This document shows positions 8,923 to 18,002 of a stretch of 64,000 nucleotides of DNA, piece after piece; position 1 is the first letter of the stretch; every line of letters starts with the position of its first letter. The stretch comes from Polyangia bacterium (GTDB lineage Bacteria; Myxococcota_A; Polyangia; Nannocystales; Nannocystaceae): positions 186,001 to 250,000 of the forward strand of contig JAUHWG010000001.1 in NCBI GenBank assembly GCA_030424595.1, written 5' to 3'. The position numbers were made by a program, and so were the translations under genes. The notes beneath the pieces are model-generated. The model was not told where the DNA came from and did not search any database. It was given only the letters and a program-made list of their open reading frames with translations.

Positions 8923-10677
8923 CTAGGAGCTCGTCGGCAGGGCGAGCCAAAACGCCGAGCCCCGCGGCTCGACCGGATCGACGCCGACGCTGCCGTCCAT
9001 CGCCTCGACGAGGTGCTTGACGATCGCGAGCCCCAGTCCGGTGCCGCCGACCTCGCGGGAGCGACCGGGGTCGACGCGATAGAAGCGCTCAAAGATCCGC
9101 ATCCGGTGCTTGTGGGCGATGCCGGGGCCGTTGTCGCGGACCTCGATCCGCACCGTCGAGTCGTCGATGATCCGCGAGGCGACGACGATCGCCCCGCCCT
9201 GCTGGGTGTACTTGACGGCGTTGTCGACGAGGTTGAGGAGGACCATCTCGAGCGCCGCCGGATCGGCCCAGACCACGGTCCCCGGCGCGACCTCGTCGAT
9301 CACCCGGATCTCCTTGTCCTTCGCCAGCGTCTCGACCGAGTCGCAGATCCTGGCGACGATCGGCGAGACGTTCACGGCGTCGCAGTCGAGGTTGTAGGTG
9401 CCGGCCTCGATCCGCGAGATCTCGAGCAGATCGCCGACCAGGGCCGCCAGGCGATCGGCGTTGCGGAGCACCGCCTCGAGGAAGCGGTGGGCGATGTCCT
9501 TGCGCTCCAGGGCGCCGTCCAGGAGCGTCTCGGCGTTCGCGCGGATGATGCTGACCGGCGTCCGCAGCTCGTGCGAGACGTTGGCGACGAAGTCGCGGCG
9601 GATGGTCTCCAGGCGGCGGATCTCGGTGACGTCGTGCATCACGACGACGGCGCCGCTGGCGTTCCGAAGCGGGCTCGCGTAGGCCATGATCCGCCGCGGG
9701 GTCGGCTCGGGCAGCTCAAACTCGTCGCGCTCGGCCTCGCCGGCGAGGGCCCGATCGACGAGGTCGTGGAGCGCCGGGATCCGGATCCGCTCGCGCAGGG
9801 TCGACCCGCCGCGGCCGACCGAGAGGCTGAGCAGCGCGACCGCGGCCCGGTTCACCATCGTCAGCTCCTGGTCGCGGTCGAGGGCGATGACCGCCTCGTC
9901 CATCGACTCGAGCACCGCCTCAAAGCGAGAGCGCTCCGAGGCGAGCGTCGCGACCGTCGACTCGAGCTCGTCCGCGAGACGGTTGATCGACCCGGCGAGG
10001 CCGCCGATCTCGTCCTGCGAGGCGATCGAGAGCGGCCGCATCTGCCCCCCCTCGGCCATCAGGCGCGCGTCCTGGACCAGCAGGCGCAGCGTCCTCGAGA
10101 GGAAGTGGGAGGCGAAGGCGCTCATGACGACGGCGCCGACGAGGCCGATGAGGCCGGCGATCATCAGCGCCAGCCGCAGGCGCTCGACGGCGGCCTCGAC
10201 CTCCGCGAGCGGCCGGGCGACCCGGACCACGCCGACGGTATCGCCTGTCTTAAAAGGCAGGGCGATGTAGAGCATGTCCATGCCGAGGCTGAACGAGAAG
10301 CGGCGGGCGATCCCGTCGCCGCCGGCGTGGGCCTCGACCACCTCAGGCCGGTCGCTGTGGGAGTCGAGCCCGCCCAGCGCCTCCAGGGCGAAGGTGGAGT
10401 CGCCGACGACCCGCCCCTCGCCGTCGATCACGGTCACCCGCCCGGCGCTCGGATCGGCGACCTCGTCGGCGATCGCGTCGACGACCACCGGATCGACCGT
10501 CCCCCCACGCTCGACCATCACCCGGACCATGCGGGCGTGGTTGAGCAGCTCGGTCTCGATCCGGACCTGGGTCCAGTCCCGCAGCTCCCGCTCGAGGTAG
10601 AAGCCGCTCGCCGCGACCACCGTCAGGACCAGGAAGACCGAGACCAGGAAGATCTTGCCGCGAACGCCGATCCGCAC
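8923..10677 (-). CDS. phoR: PhoR-type sensor histidine kinase
   Basis: The 584-residue membrane kinase has an N-terminal transmembrane helix ([20 protein letters not shown]) and an extracytoplasmic sensor region. A second helix near residue 175 ([19 protein letters not shown]) runs into a HAMP linker. A PAS domain follows ([19 protein letters not shown]). The HisKA box [19 protein letters not shown] has its phospho-accepting His near residue 366. The ATPase domain has N-box [27 protein letters not shown] and [12 protein letters not shown]. The PhoR order of HAMP-PAS-HisKA-HATPase and the upstream PhoB-type regulator support the name. The signal sensed is not proven, because no pst genes are adjacent; a PiT transporter lies 27 kb away. 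Confidence 0.85.
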   Translation of the reverse strand: MRIGVRGKIFLVSVFLVLTVVAASGFYLERELRDWTQVRIETELLNHARMVRVMVERGGTVDPVVVDAIADEVADPSAGRVTVIDGEGRVVGDSTFALEALGGLDSHSDRPEVVEAHAGGDGIARRFSFSLGMDMLYIALPFKTGDTVGVVRVARPLAEVEAAVERLRLALMIAGLIGLVGAVVMSAFASHFLSRTLRLLVQDARLMAEGGQMRPLSIASQDEIGGLAGSINRLADELESTVATLASERSRFEAVLESMDEAVIALDRDQELTMVNRAAVALLSLSVGRGGSTLRERIRIPALHDLVDRALAGEAERDEFELPEPTPRRIMAYASPLRNASGAVVVMHDVTEIRRLETIRRDFVANVSHELRTPVSIIRANAETLLDGALERKDIAHRFLEAVLRNADRLAALVGDLLEISRIEAGTYNLDCDAVNVSPIVARICDSVETLAKDKEIRVIDEVAPGTVVWADPAALEMVLLNLVDNAVKYTQQGGAIVVASRIIDDSTVRIEVRDNGPGIAHKHRMRIFERFYRVDPGRSREVGGTGLGLAIVKHLVEAMDGSVGVDPVEPRGSAFWLALPTSS

Positions 10678-10690
10678 TGGGCCACCCGAA

Positions 10691-11392
10691 CTAGGCCCCT
10701 TCGCGGAGCTCCGTGGTGAAGCGGTAGCCGACGCCGCGAAGGGTCTGGACGTAGTCCGCCGCCTCGCCGAGCTTCTTGCGCAGGCGCCGGACGTGGGTGT
10801 CGACCGTCCGCGTGGTCAGCCCTGGCTGGACCCCCCAGACGTCGAGGAGCAACGCATCGCGGGTTTGGACGCGACCCCGCCGGGCGATCAGGGTCGTCAG
10901 GAGGCGGAACTCGAGGGCGGTGAGGACGATCTCGCCGTCGTCGACCCAGACCCGGTGGCCCTCCATGTCGACCCGGAGCCGGCCGTAGGAGCTCGGGACC
11001 ACGGCCTGCTCGGTCGGCGCCTTGCGGCGCATCACCGCCTTCACCCGCAGCATCAGCTCGCGGACGCTGAAGGGCTTGGTCACGTAGTCGTCGGCGCCGA
11101 CCTCAAAGCCGACCACGCGATCGACCTCCTCGGACTTCGCGGTCATCATGATGACGGCGATGCTCTTGGTCTTGGCGTTGGCCCGAAGCTGCTGGCAGAC
11201 CTGGGTCCCGGACATGTCGGGGAGCATCAGATCGAGGAGGACCAGGTCCGGCACCGGATCGGCGACCGAGATCTCGAGGGCGTTGCGGCCCGTGTAGGCC
11301 GAGCGCGTCCGGAAGCCCTCCTTCTCGAGGTTGTACTCGAGGGTCGCCACTAGATCGCGCTCGTCTTCGACGATGAGGATGAGACCGCTCAT
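10691..11392 (-). CDS. phoB: PhoB-type response regulator
   Basis: The 233-residue protein has a receiver domain with the acidic pair EDERD, the phospho-acceptor region LVLLDLMLPDMSG and the conserved Lys in VTKPFSVREL. A C-terminal OmpR/PhoB winged helix follows, with LTALEFRLLTTLI and TRTVDTHVRRLRKKLG. It is a transcription factor acting with the kinase encoded 13 bases downstream. A TATTAT hexamer (minus strand, 11412-11407) lies about 15 bases before the ATG and could be a -10 element, which would make the leader very short. This is a guess from one motif. Confidence 0.9.
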   Translation of the reverse strand: MSGLILIVEDERDLVATLEYNLEKEGFRTRSAYTGRNALEISVADPVPDLVLLDLMLPDMSGTQVCQQLRANAKTKSIAVIMMTAKSEEVDRVVGFEVGADDYVTKPFSVRELMLRVKAVMRRKAPTEQAVVPSSYGRLRVDMEGHRVWVDDGEIVLTALEFRLLTTLIARRGRVQTRDALLLDVWGVQPGLTTRTVDTHVRRLRKKLGEAADYVQTLRGVGYRFTTELREGA

Positions 11393-11525
11393 ACCCGGGC
11401 GCCGGAATAATACATGGTCTGCCCCGCGCGGGAAGAGCTCGCGAGCCCCAAGCGCCTTATGCGCCCCCCACCCCGAACGCCGGCTCGGACGCGGGGGCGA
11501 GCCCGGGTGCCCGGGGGTCCGGCCA

Positions 11526-11936
11526 CTAGCTGGCCAAGTCCCCGCGGAGCGACCCCGCGAAGACCCGGAGCGCGTCCACGGTGGTGAAGATACCGGCGAG
11601 GCGGTTGTCCTTCACGATCACCGCGGTGCCGTACTTATGCTCGGCGAGGGCCGAGATGACCGCCGCCAGCGGCTCCTCGGGTCCGACGACATAGGGATCG
11701 GGGGTCATCGCCTCCTCGACGGTCACGGTCTCCGTGTCGACCCCGGGAAAACTCTCGACCATCGCCAGGTCCCGGTCCGAGATGATCCCGACCACCCGTC
11801 CGCCGTCGAGCACCGGCAGGTGACGGATCCTGTGCTCGGTCATCCGCCGCGAGGCCTCCGCCATCGGCTGCTGCCGTCCGATCGACACAGGCGTTGGGGT
11901 CATGAGGGTCCGAATCGGCACGTTGGGGTCGATCAT
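11526..11936 (-). CDS. CBS-domain protein
   Basis: The 136-residue protein is made of two CBS motifs. The first runs through MTPTPVSIGRQQPMAEA and HLPVLDGGRVVGIISDRDLA. The second runs through MTPDPYVVGPEEPLAAVI and YGTAVIVKDNRLAGIFTTV. Free-standing CBS pairs bind adenine nucleotides and act as energy sensors in the cytoplasm. The partner is unknown. It is divergent from a universal stress protein gene across about 100 bases, and both families bind adenosine ligands and respond to stress. Confidence 0.9.
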   Translation of the reverse strand: MIDPNVPIRTLMTPTPVSIGRQQPMAEASRRMTEHRIRHLPVLDGGRVVGIISDRDLAMVESFPGVDTETVTVEEAMTPDPYVVGPEEPLAAVISALAEHKYGTAVIVKDNRLAGIFTTVDALRVFAGSLRGDLAS

Positions 11937-12040
11937 TGCCCGGCCAACCTACATCCGGGAGGCGCCTGCGCAGCCCCTCCCATGGGCGCAATTTTTTCTT
12001 TGCGCTGACGATCCCTCGCTGAACGCTTACTCTCGCGGCT

Positions 12041-12463
12041 ATGTACAAGAGCATCCTCGTCGCGGTCGATGGCTCGTCGCGGGCCCCCGGGGTCCTCGAG
12101 CATGCGCAGGCGATAGCTGAGCGCTTCGGCGCCACGCTCCACCTCTGCCGCGCGGTCAACATCCCCCTCAGCATCCCCGCCGAGGCCTGGACCCTCTCCG
12201 GCGACCAGCTCACGTCGGTCCTGATCGACTCGGCCCACGCCGATCTGGACAAGCTCGCGGCGACGATCCCGGAGGCCCATCGCGGCTCCAGCATCTGCGA
12301 GCTCGGCAAGCCGGCGTTTGTCATCGAGAACGCCGCCGAGCGCCTCAACGCCGACCTGGTCGTGATCGGCAGCCACGGCTACGGCGCGCTCGACAGGGTG
12401 CTCGGGACCACCGCCGCCAGGGTGGTCAACCACGCGACCCGGCCGACGCTGGTCGTCCGCTAG
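12041..12463 (+). CDS. Universal stress protein, single UspA domain
   Basis: The 140-residue protein has the normal length for the family. It starts MYKSILVAVDGSSRAPGVLE and ends with LVVIGSHGYGALDRVLGTTA and a final LVVR strand. The G-x2-G-x9-G-S/T-like loop for ATP binding is seen as GSHGYGALDRVLGTTAARV. It probably binds ATP. The gene is divergent from the CBS protein gene, and its 3' end faces the K+ channel gene 34 bases away. Confidence 0.92.
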   Translation: MYKSILVAVDGSSRAPGVLEHAQAIAERFGATLHLCRAVNIPLSIPAEAWTLSGDQLTSVLIDSAHADLDKLAATIPEAHRGSSICELGKPAFVIENAAERLNADLVVIGSHGYGALDRVLGTTAARVVNHATRPTLVVR

Positions 12464-12497
12464 CAGCCCCCTCGGTCGACCCGCGCACGGCCTCGGC

Positions 12498-13490
12498 TCA
12501 CGCCTGCGGGTCCGCTTCGTCGCAGCGGACCACCTCGTGGAAGTTGTGGTAGTCGATCACCCGGGTGCCGTCCTCGCGCGTCGAGAGGATGTCGACGAAG
12601 CGAGCGCCCTCGACGATGTCGCTCATGCGGTAGGTGTGCCGGGCGTGGATGGTCGTCGAGAAGGTCTCGTCGATCCCGCCGAAGATGAGGAAGATGTCCG
12701 ATCCCTCCTCGCGCAGCGCCTGGATGCGATCGGGGTGCAGCGGCGAGGCCTCGTCGATCCGGTGCATCGCCGTCCAGCTCATCCAGAAGACCGCGTTGCG
12801 ATCGCGGACCAGCGGGATCTCGACCGGGATCCGGATCACCTCGCCCTCTTCAGTCTCATGTCGGCGGAGGATGAACATCCGCAGGGTCGCCTCGACGACG
12901 TTGTTGTGCCGCCAGTTCGCCATCCGCACCATCAAGTGCGGGACCCCGTCGCGCGGGGTGATCACCATCTTGTCCGAGAAGAGCACCCTCGCCGTCGGCC
13001 GGGCGAAGCGGGCGAAGGTGATCCCCGTGAGCACCGCCACCAGCAGGGTCCCGAAGAGCGCCTCGACCGTGACCAAGATGTTGGCGAAGCGGGTCGCCGG
13101 GACCATCGACCCGTAGCCGATCGTCGACATCGTCTGGACCGAGAAGAAGAAGGCGTTCTCGAAGTTCTCGGAGGCGTTCCCGATCGATCCCGGCTGCGCG
13201 AGGTAGAGCGCGGCGAAGAGCGCGTTGGCCAGCAGATAGACGCCGCAGGCGTTGGCCAGATGCTGGAACCAGCTCCACTTCAGCACCGAGTGGTAAAAGT
13301 CCTCAAAGGGCGCGGCTCGCTGGCCGATAGCCTCGATCTGCGGCATCCGAGCGCCCGTCTTCGGCGCCCGGACCAGCTTCGCTCGCTCAGCTCGACCCAT
13401 CATCCGCATGAGCATACAGTCCCGCAAAATGCGGGGGCCACCGACCACGACGGGACCGGCGATGCCCCCGACGGTCGCCGGAGAACTCAT
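12498..13490 (-). CDS. Inward-rectifier-type potassium channel (KirBac-like)
   Basis: The protein has up to 330 residues. A slide-helix region (FEDFYHSVLKWSWFQHLAN) leads into the outer helix VYLLANALFAALYL. The pore loop has the K+ selectivity filter TIGYG near residue 122 within VQTMSTIGYGSMVPATR. The inner helix is LFGTLLVAVLTGITFARFARP. A cytoplasmic immunoglobulin-like Kir domain follows, with LMVRMANWRHNNVVEA and the C-terminal VIDYHNFHEV. This is the full Kir architecture. The start is uncertain: ATG 13490 is given, but ATGs at 13415, 13409 and 13400 would shorten the N terminus to a length closer to the family. It is divergent from rpe, only 17 bases away if 13490 is used. Confidence 0.9.
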   Translation of the reverse strand: MSSPATVGGIAGPVVVGGPRILRDCMLMRMMGRAERAKLVRAPKTGARMPQIEAIGQRAAPFEDFYHSVLKWSWFQHLANACGVYLLANALFAALYLAQPGSIGNASENFENAFFFSVQTMSTIGYGSMVPATRFANILVTVEALFGTLLVAVLTGITFARFARPTARVLFSDKMVITPRDGVPHLMVRMANWRHNNVVEATLRMFILRRHETEEGEVIRIPVEIPLVRDRNAVFWMSWTAMHRIDEASPLHPDRIQALREEGSDIFLIFGGIDETFSTTIHARHTYRMSDIVEGARFVDILSTREDGTRVIDYHNFHEVVRCDEADPQA

Positions 13491-13507
13491 GCTAAGACCT
13501 GGCGGCG

Positions 13508-14248
13508 ATGCCTGCCCCCTCTTCGGCCCCCACCGCTGCGATCGGACCCCTGATCGCCCCGTCGATCCTCAGCGCAGACTTTAGCCGCCTCGGCGAGGAG
13601 ATCCGCGCCCTCGACAGCGCCGGCGCGGACTGGATCCACGTCGACGTGATGGACGGTCGCTTCGTCCCCAACCTGACCATCGGGCCCATGGTCGTCGACG
13701 CGATCAGGCCCCTGACCAAGCGCCACATCGACTGCCACCTGATGATCGAGGAGCCCGAGCGCTACGTCGAGGACTTCGCCCGCGCCGGCGCCGACTCGAT
13801 CACCGTCCACGTCGAGGCCTGCCGCCACCTCCACCGCAACCTCGACCAGATCCGCCGCCTCGGCCATCACGCCGGCGACAGGGTCGAGGCAGGGGTCGTC
13901 CTCAACCCGCACACCCCGATCTCCACGGTCGTCAACGTCCTCCACCTCTGCGACCTCGTCCTCTTGATGAGCGTCAACCCCGGCTTCGGCGGCCAGCGCT
14001 TCATCGCCGAGATCCGGCCGAAGATCCGCGAGCTCCGCGCGGCGATCCGCGAGCGAGGCCTCGCCACCCGGATCGAGATCGACGGGGGGATCAACGCGGC
14101 GACCATCGGCCCCGTCGCCGCGGACGGTGTCGACGTCTTCGTCGCCGGCTCCGCCGTTCTCCACAACCCTGAGCACGGGACCGACTACGGCGCGGCGATG
14201 GACGAGCTGCGGCTCAAGGCGGCCGCCGGCCGGGCTGGGGCCTTGTAA
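13508..14248 (+). CDS. rpe: Ribulose-phosphate 3-epimerase
   Basis: The 246-residue TIM barrel interconverts ribulose 5-phosphate and xylulose 5-phosphate in the pentose phosphate pathway. Signatures are APSILSADFSRLGEEI, the metal and substrate site HVDVMDGRFVPN, HLMIEEPERY, MSVNPGFGGQRFI and the phosphate-binding end IDGGINAATI. The N-terminal 20 residues before the first strand are a small Ala/Pro extension. Metal ligands (His, Asp, His, Asp) are present in the expected motifs. Confidence 0.96.
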   Translation: MPAPSSAPTAAIGPLIAPSILSADFSRLGEEIRALDSAGADWIHVDVMDGRFVPNLTIGPMVVDAIRPLTKRHIDCHLMIEEPERYVEDFARAGADSITVHVEACRHLHRNLDQIRRLGHHAGDRVEAGVVLNPHTPISTVVNVLHLCDLVLLMSVNPGFGGQRFIAEIRPKIRELRAAIRERGLATRIEIDGGINAATIGPVAADGVDVFVAGSAVLHNPEHGTDYGAAMDELRLKAAAGRAGAL

Positions 14249-14281
14249 GCCCCCCATGGCGCGTGGAACAATCGGCGCGCC

Positions 14282-14986
14282 ATGAACAAGACCTTCCCTA
14301 GCGCCGAGGCTGCGATCCACGACCTCTTCGACGGAGCGTCGTTGATGGTCGGCGGCTTCGGCCTCTGCGGCAACCCCGAGAACCTGATCAAGGCCGCCCA
14401 CGCCAAGGGCAACCGCGACCTCGACATCATCTCGAACAATTGTGGGATCGACGGGGTCGGCCTCGGCCTCCTGCTCGACAAGGGCCAGGTGCGGTCGATG
14501 ACCTCATCCTACGTCGGCGAGAACAAGACGTTTGAGCGCCTCTATCTCTCGGGACAGCTCAAGGTCACGCTCGTCCCCCAAGGCACCTTGGCCGAGCGGA
14601 TCCGGGCCGGCGGCGCCGGAATCCCCGCCTTCTACACCCCGACCGGCTACGGCACGCCGGTCGCGGAGGGCAAGGAGGTCCGCGAGATCGACGGTCGCTG
14701 GTACGTCCTGGAGATGGCCCTGAAGGCGGACTTCGCCCTGGTCAAGGCCTGGCGCGGCGACACCCACGGCAACCTCGTCTTCCGCAGGACCGCGAACAAC
14801 TTCAACCAGGCGATGGCGACCGCCGGCAAGGTGACGATCGCCGAGGTCGAGGAGCTCGTCCCCGCGGGGGAGCTCGACCCCGACCTCGTCCAGGTCCCCG
14901 GCATCTTCGTCCAGCGGATCCTCCAGGGGCCGAGCTACGACAAGCCGATCGAGTTCCGCACCGTCCGCGACGCCGCCGCCCACTAA
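14282..14986 (+). CDS. scoA: 3-oxoacid CoA-transferase subunit A
   Basis: The 234-residue protein begins [20 protein letters not shown] and carries the family glycine-rich turn [14 protein letters not shown]. It later has [14 protein letters not shown] and [13 protein letters not shown]. With subunit B it moves CoA from succinyl-CoA to acetoacetate or a related 3-oxoacid, in the cytoplasm. The downstream gene for subunit B starts 31 bases later with a good Shine-Dalgarno-like AGAGAGA, so the two form an operon. Confidence 0.95.
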   Translation: MNKTFPSAEAAIHDLFDGASLMVGGFGLCGNPENLIKAAHAKGNRDLDIISNNCGIDGVGLGLLLDKGQVRSMTSSYVGENKTFERLYLSGQLKVTLVPQGTLAERIRAGGAGIPAFYTPTGYGTPVAEGKEVREIDGRWYVLEMALKADFALVKAWRGDTHGNLVFRRTANNFNQAMATAGKVTIAEVEELVPAGELDPDLVQVPGIFVQRILQGPSYDKPIEFRTVRDAAAH

Positions 14987-15017
14987 CCGCCTCAGGCCAC
15001 AAGAGAGAGACACGACC

Positions 15018-15674
15018 ATGCCCATGACCCGCGAGCAGATCGTCCAGCGCGTCGCCCAGGAGCTCCGCGACGGCTTCTACGTCAACCTCGGGATCGGCAT
15101 GCCGACCCTGGTCGCCAACTTCATCCCGGACGGCGTCGAGGTCGTGCTCCACAGCGAGAACGGCATGCTCGGGATGGGGCCCTTCCCGCCCGAGGCCGAG
15201 GTCGACGCCGACCTGATCAACGCCGGCAAGCAGACCGTCTCCGCCCTCCCCGGCGCCTCGTTCTTCGGCAGCCACGACTCCTTCGCGATGATCCGCGGCG
15301 GTCACATCGATCTGGCGATCCTCGGGGCGATGGAGGTCTCGGGCGAGGGCGACCTGGCGAACTGGATGATCCCCGGCAAGAAGGTGAAGGGCATGGGCGG
15401 GGCGATGGACCTCGTCGCCGGGGCCAAGCGGGTGATCGTGACGATGGAGCACACCAACAAGCGCGGTGAGCCCAAGCTGCTAGAGCGCTGCTCCCTCCCC
15501 CTCACCGGCAAGGGCGTCGTCCACGAGGTCGTCACCGATCTCGGCTACTTTCGGATCACGCCGGAGGGCCTGCGCCTCGTCGAGATCGCGCCGGGGACCA
15601 CCGTCGCCGAGATCCGCGAGAAGACCGGATGCCCGGTGCTCGCCGACGGGGACCCCCCGGTGATCGCGTTCTGA
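15018..15674 (+). CDS. scoB: 3-oxoacid CoA-transferase subunit B
   Basis: The 218-residue protein has [16 protein letters not shown] and the catalytic glutamate motif [12 protein letters not shown] (the Glu forms the CoA thioester). It also has [20 protein letters not shown] and [19 protein letters not shown] near the end. It pairs with scoA immediately upstream. A strong stem-loop follows 29 bases after the stop. An AtoE-like transporter gene 900 bases on, on the other strand, suggests acetoacetate or short-chain acid use. Confidence 0.95.
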   Translation: MPMTREQIVQRVAQELRDGFYVNLGIGMPTLVANFIPDGVEVVLHSENGMLGMGPFPPEAEVDADLINAGKQTVSALPGASFFGSHDSFAMIRGGHIDLAILGAMEVSGEGDLANWMIPGKKVKGMGGAMDLVAGAKRVIVTMEHTNKRGEPKLLERCSLPLTGKGVVHEVVTDLGYFRITPEGLRLVEIAPGTTVAEIREKTGCPVLADGDPPVIAF

Positions 15675-15703
15675 GCCGCCGCGAGGACCCTCCTGGTGAG
15701 ACC

Positions 15704-15738
15704 GAGAGCGCCGCCCCGATGCCGGGGTCGGCGCTCTT
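15704..15738 (+). terminator. GC-rich stem-loop after scoB
   Basis: The left arm GAGAGCGCCGCCCCG pairs with CGGGGTCGGCGCTCTT around an ATGC loop, giving about 15 pairs with one unpaired T. It starts 29 bases after the scoB stop. No T-tract follows, so it is either a factor-dependent terminator or an RNA-stabilising hairpin. Confidence 0.55.
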
Positions 15739-15804
15739 CGCTCGTCTGGCGTCTGGTCTCCGGGGCAGGTTTGGCGAACCTCTCAAACCTCCCGCAAGTC
15801 CTAA

Positions 15805-15955
15805 TCTGCGCTGAAAGTGACAGTAGTAACCCTCGAAACAGGGATCGCTCGGACACTTCGGTGAAACCGAAGGCGGGGGAGGCGGTGTCGTAGATGACGA
15901 GACCTGAGGCGAGCGCTGACGCCGGGGCCGTGAGGCCGCGTCGCGCTCGCTGAGG
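15805..15955 (+). ncRNA. Possible structured RNA or 5' leader (three hairpins)
   Basis: Three hairpins lie in a row in this gene-free stretch. The first is CCCT/AGGG around CGAAAC at 15830-15843. The second is CTTCGGT/ACCGAAG at 15856-15872, enclosed by GACAC (15852-15856) and GTGTC (15885-15889). The third is GCGAGCGC-T-GACGC (15909-15922) paired with GCGTCGCGCTCGC (15938-15950) and capped by GGCC-GTGA-GGCC, a GNRA-type tetraloop. I recognise no known riboswitch, RNase P, tmRNA, SRP or 6S consensus. It ends about 80 bases before the lipoprotein gene at 16035, so it may be that gene's leader or an independent small RNA. Confidence 0.35.
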
Positions 15956-16034
15956 ACACTAGAACTGCGCCTTCGGAGGGCAGCGCATCGCGCTGGGCCT
16001 GCGAAGTCGCGCGACTCCCGACGAGCCCACGATC

Positions 16035-16379
16035 ATGAACAACCTCCGCCGCATCCTCACCGCTATCGCCCTCTCCCTCCCGCTGGTCGCCGTCGCAGGC
16101 TGTGACGAAGACCCCTCGGACACCGACACCAACGGCGAGAGCGAGACCAGCGTCGACACCGACGCCGACACCGACACCGACACCGACGCCGACACTGACA
16201 CCACGGGGGAGCCCGGGACGGCCTCTTCACCGCAGACGACGATCAACGGCACCGGCGCGACCACGGACGGGACCGACGGCGACACCGACGGCGACACCGA
16301 TGACACCGATGACACCGGCGACAGTGGCCCCGGCGGACACACGACCTTCTCCCCGCTCACGCTCGACACCGTTCATTAG
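16035..16379 (+). CDS. Small Asp/Thr-rich lipoprotein
   Basis: The 114-residue protein has a signal peptide (IALSLPLVAV) and the lipobox VAGC. A low-complexity acidic region of alternating Asp and Thr follows (VDTDADTDTDTDADTDT), then a Gly/Thr spacer and a second DGDTDGDTDDTDD run. The acidic repeats could bind calcium or serve as an extended surface linker, but no folded domain follows them. Short lipoproteins of this type are common in Nannocystaceae. The reading frame is supported by the signal peptide and the strong compositional bias. Confidence 0.65.
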   Translation: MNNLRRILTAIALSLPLVAVAGCDEDPSDTDTNGESETSVDTDADTDTDTDADTDTTGEPGTASSPQTTINGTGATTDGTDGDTDGDTDDTDDTGDSGPGGHTTFSPLTLDTVH

Positions 16380-16503
16380 GCGAGATGGGGAGGATCGGGC
16401 GTCGGCCCTGGCGACGAGCCGCGAGCGCCGCGGCTCCGCCGACTCGGCCGCATGCGACGAAGGGCACGCCCGCTGGCGGATCCGCCGGTGCCCAGACCCG
16501 ACG

Positions 16504-16598
16504 AGCGCCGATCAGGCGAGCGCCGATCAGACTAGCGTCGATCAGACCAGCGCCGATCAGACCAGCGCCGATCAGACCAGCGCCGATCAGACCAGCGC
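16504..16598. repeat. Tandem repeat, 15-bp unit, six copies
   Basis: The unit AGCGCCGATCAGACC starts at 16504, 16519, 16534, 16549, 16564 and 16579, with a partial copy after 16594. The three right-most complete units (16549-16593) are identical and the left ones carry one to three changes. The last full unit contains the stop codon of the AtoE-like gene on the minus strand. Read on the minus strand in another frame, the array encodes repeats of AGLIG. Confidence 0.93.
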
Positions 16599-18002
16599 TA
16601 AGAGACAGACGACGATCCAGAGCCCGCCCGCGCCCATCCACAGCGCGCAGTAGCCGACGATGTCCCGCGCGCGCACGCCGGTGATCGCGAGCAGCGGCAT
16701 CGCCCAGAAGGGCTGGAGCATGTTGCTCCACTGATCGCCGAAGGCCATCGCCATCATCGCGTCCGCGGGATCGATCCCCCGGGCGAGCGCCGACTCGCAG
16801 AGGATCGGCCCCTGGATCGCCCACTGCCCTCCCCCCGAGGGGACGAAGAGGTTGAGCAGGCCGGCGACGGCGAAGGTGAGCACGGCGAAGAGCTCACCGC
16901 CGACGTCCGCCAGGGCGGAGGCCATCCGCTCGGAGAGGCCCGAGGCCGTGAGCAGGCCCATGATCCCGGCGTAGAGCGGGAAGAGGAGGAAGATCCCCGC
17001 GCAGCCCCGGATCCCCGCCTCGCAGGCGCGGATGAACCTGTCGGGGCGGCGATGCAGGATCATCGCCCCGACCCACAGGGTCAGGTTGACGGTGTTGAGG
17101 TCGAGCTCGGAGATCCCGTGGCCGCCGACAAAGAGGCCGAGCGCCCCGAGCATCGGTACGACCAGCAGCCAGGTCACCCAGGGCGAGCGCTCGAGGCGGC
17201 CGAGGGCGTCCTCGGCCGCCGGATCCTCGCCCTCGATCTCAGGCTCGGCCGCCGGCGCTGACGCGGGATCCGGATCCGCGCCTGGCTTCGGGGTCATCCA
17301 GGCGAAGAGGAGGGGTCCGAGGAGGAGGAGCCCGCCGGTGACCGCGAGGTTGAGCTCGCCGAAGAGGCTCTCCGTCAGCGGGATGGTGCCGACCCGCGCG
17401 GCGAGGTCAGCCCCGAGCACCTCGACCATGTCGCGGGCCTGAGTCGCCTTGAGCGGCGCCGTCCCGCTGAGCCCGCCGTGCCAGACCATCAGCCCCGAGT
17501 AGCCCGCCGCGCAGAGCAGCGGATAGTGGAGCGCCCAACCCTCTCGCCTCGCCCGCTGCCCAGCGGTCCGGGCGAAGAGCGCCCCGCAGATGAGGCCCAC
17601 GCTCCAGTTGACCAGCGAGAGGACGATCGAGATCGCCGCGGTCAGGGCGACCAGACCGCGCGCGCTCCCCGGGAGCGTCGCCAGGCGGTCGAACCCGCGG
17701 CGAAAGACCGGCGCCGCCGCCAAAGCGGTCCCGAGAACCAGCATCAGGCTCGCCTGCATCGCGAAGGTGAGCAGGCCCCACAGGCCGCTGCTGCTGTGCC
17801 ATCGATCCGCCATCGCCCGGGCCGCGAGCGCCGGCGAGTCGTCGCCTAGGAGCGCGACAAAGCTCGCGAGGGCGACCATCGCGGTGAGGAGCACGGCGAT
17901 GACGAAGGGCTCCGGGGTGAGGCGGCCAAAGCCGCGGCGGGCTCGGATCCCGAGCGCAGCGATAGGGCCGGGAGCTCCCCGCGGGGCCTTCGGCTGGCTC
18001 AC
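16587..18002 (-). CDS. atoE: Short-chain fatty acid transporter, AtoE family
   Basis: The 471-residue polytopic membrane protein has about 10-12 hydrophobic segments. The N-terminal part has LTPEPFVIAVLLTAMVALASF. A conserved loop YSGLMVWHGGLSGTAPL follows, then an acidic cytoplasmic insert around residues 245-270. The family hallmark FVPSGGGQWAIQGP lies near residue 385 and QWSNMLQPFWAMPLL near 425. Members import acetoacetate or other short-chain acids. The start overlaps the stop of the thioesterase gene by four bases, so the two are translated together. The stop codon lies in a 15-bp tandem array, and the array may have remodelled the C-terminal end. Confidence 0.93.
   Translation of the reverse strand: MSQPKAPRGAPGPIAALGIRARRGFGRLTPEPFVIAVLLTAMVALASFVALLGDDSPALAARAMADRWHSSSGLWGLLTFAMQASLMLVLGTALAAAPVFRRGFDRLATLPGSARGLVALTAAISIVLSLVNWSVGLICGALFARTAGQRARREGWALHYPLLCAAGYSGLMVWHGGLSGTAPLKATQARDMVEVLGADLAARVGTIPLTESLFGELNLAVTGGLLLLGPLLFAWMTPKPGADPDPASAPAAEPEIEGEDPAAEDALGRLERSPWVTWLLVVPMLGALGLFVGGHGISELDLNTVNLTLWVGAMILHRRPDRFIRACEAGIRGCAGIFLLFPLYAGIMGLLTASGLSERMASALADVGGELFAVLTFAVAGLLNLFVPSGGGQWAIQGPILCESALARGIDPADAMMAMAFGDQWSNMLQPFWAMPLLAITGVRARDIVGYCALWMGAGGLWIVVCLLALV

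Noticed and set aside
8493..9020. 175-codon plus-strand frame before the phoR-like gene
   Set aside because: Pro/Arg/Ser-rich, crosses the 11-bp tandem repeat and the end of the kinase gene, and has no ribosome site or motif.
15805..15955. RNase P, cobalamin riboswitch or SRP RNA
   Set aside because: Short resemblances (GAAAGTG, GGTGAAA) exist, but the surrounding conserved blocks of those RNAs are absent.
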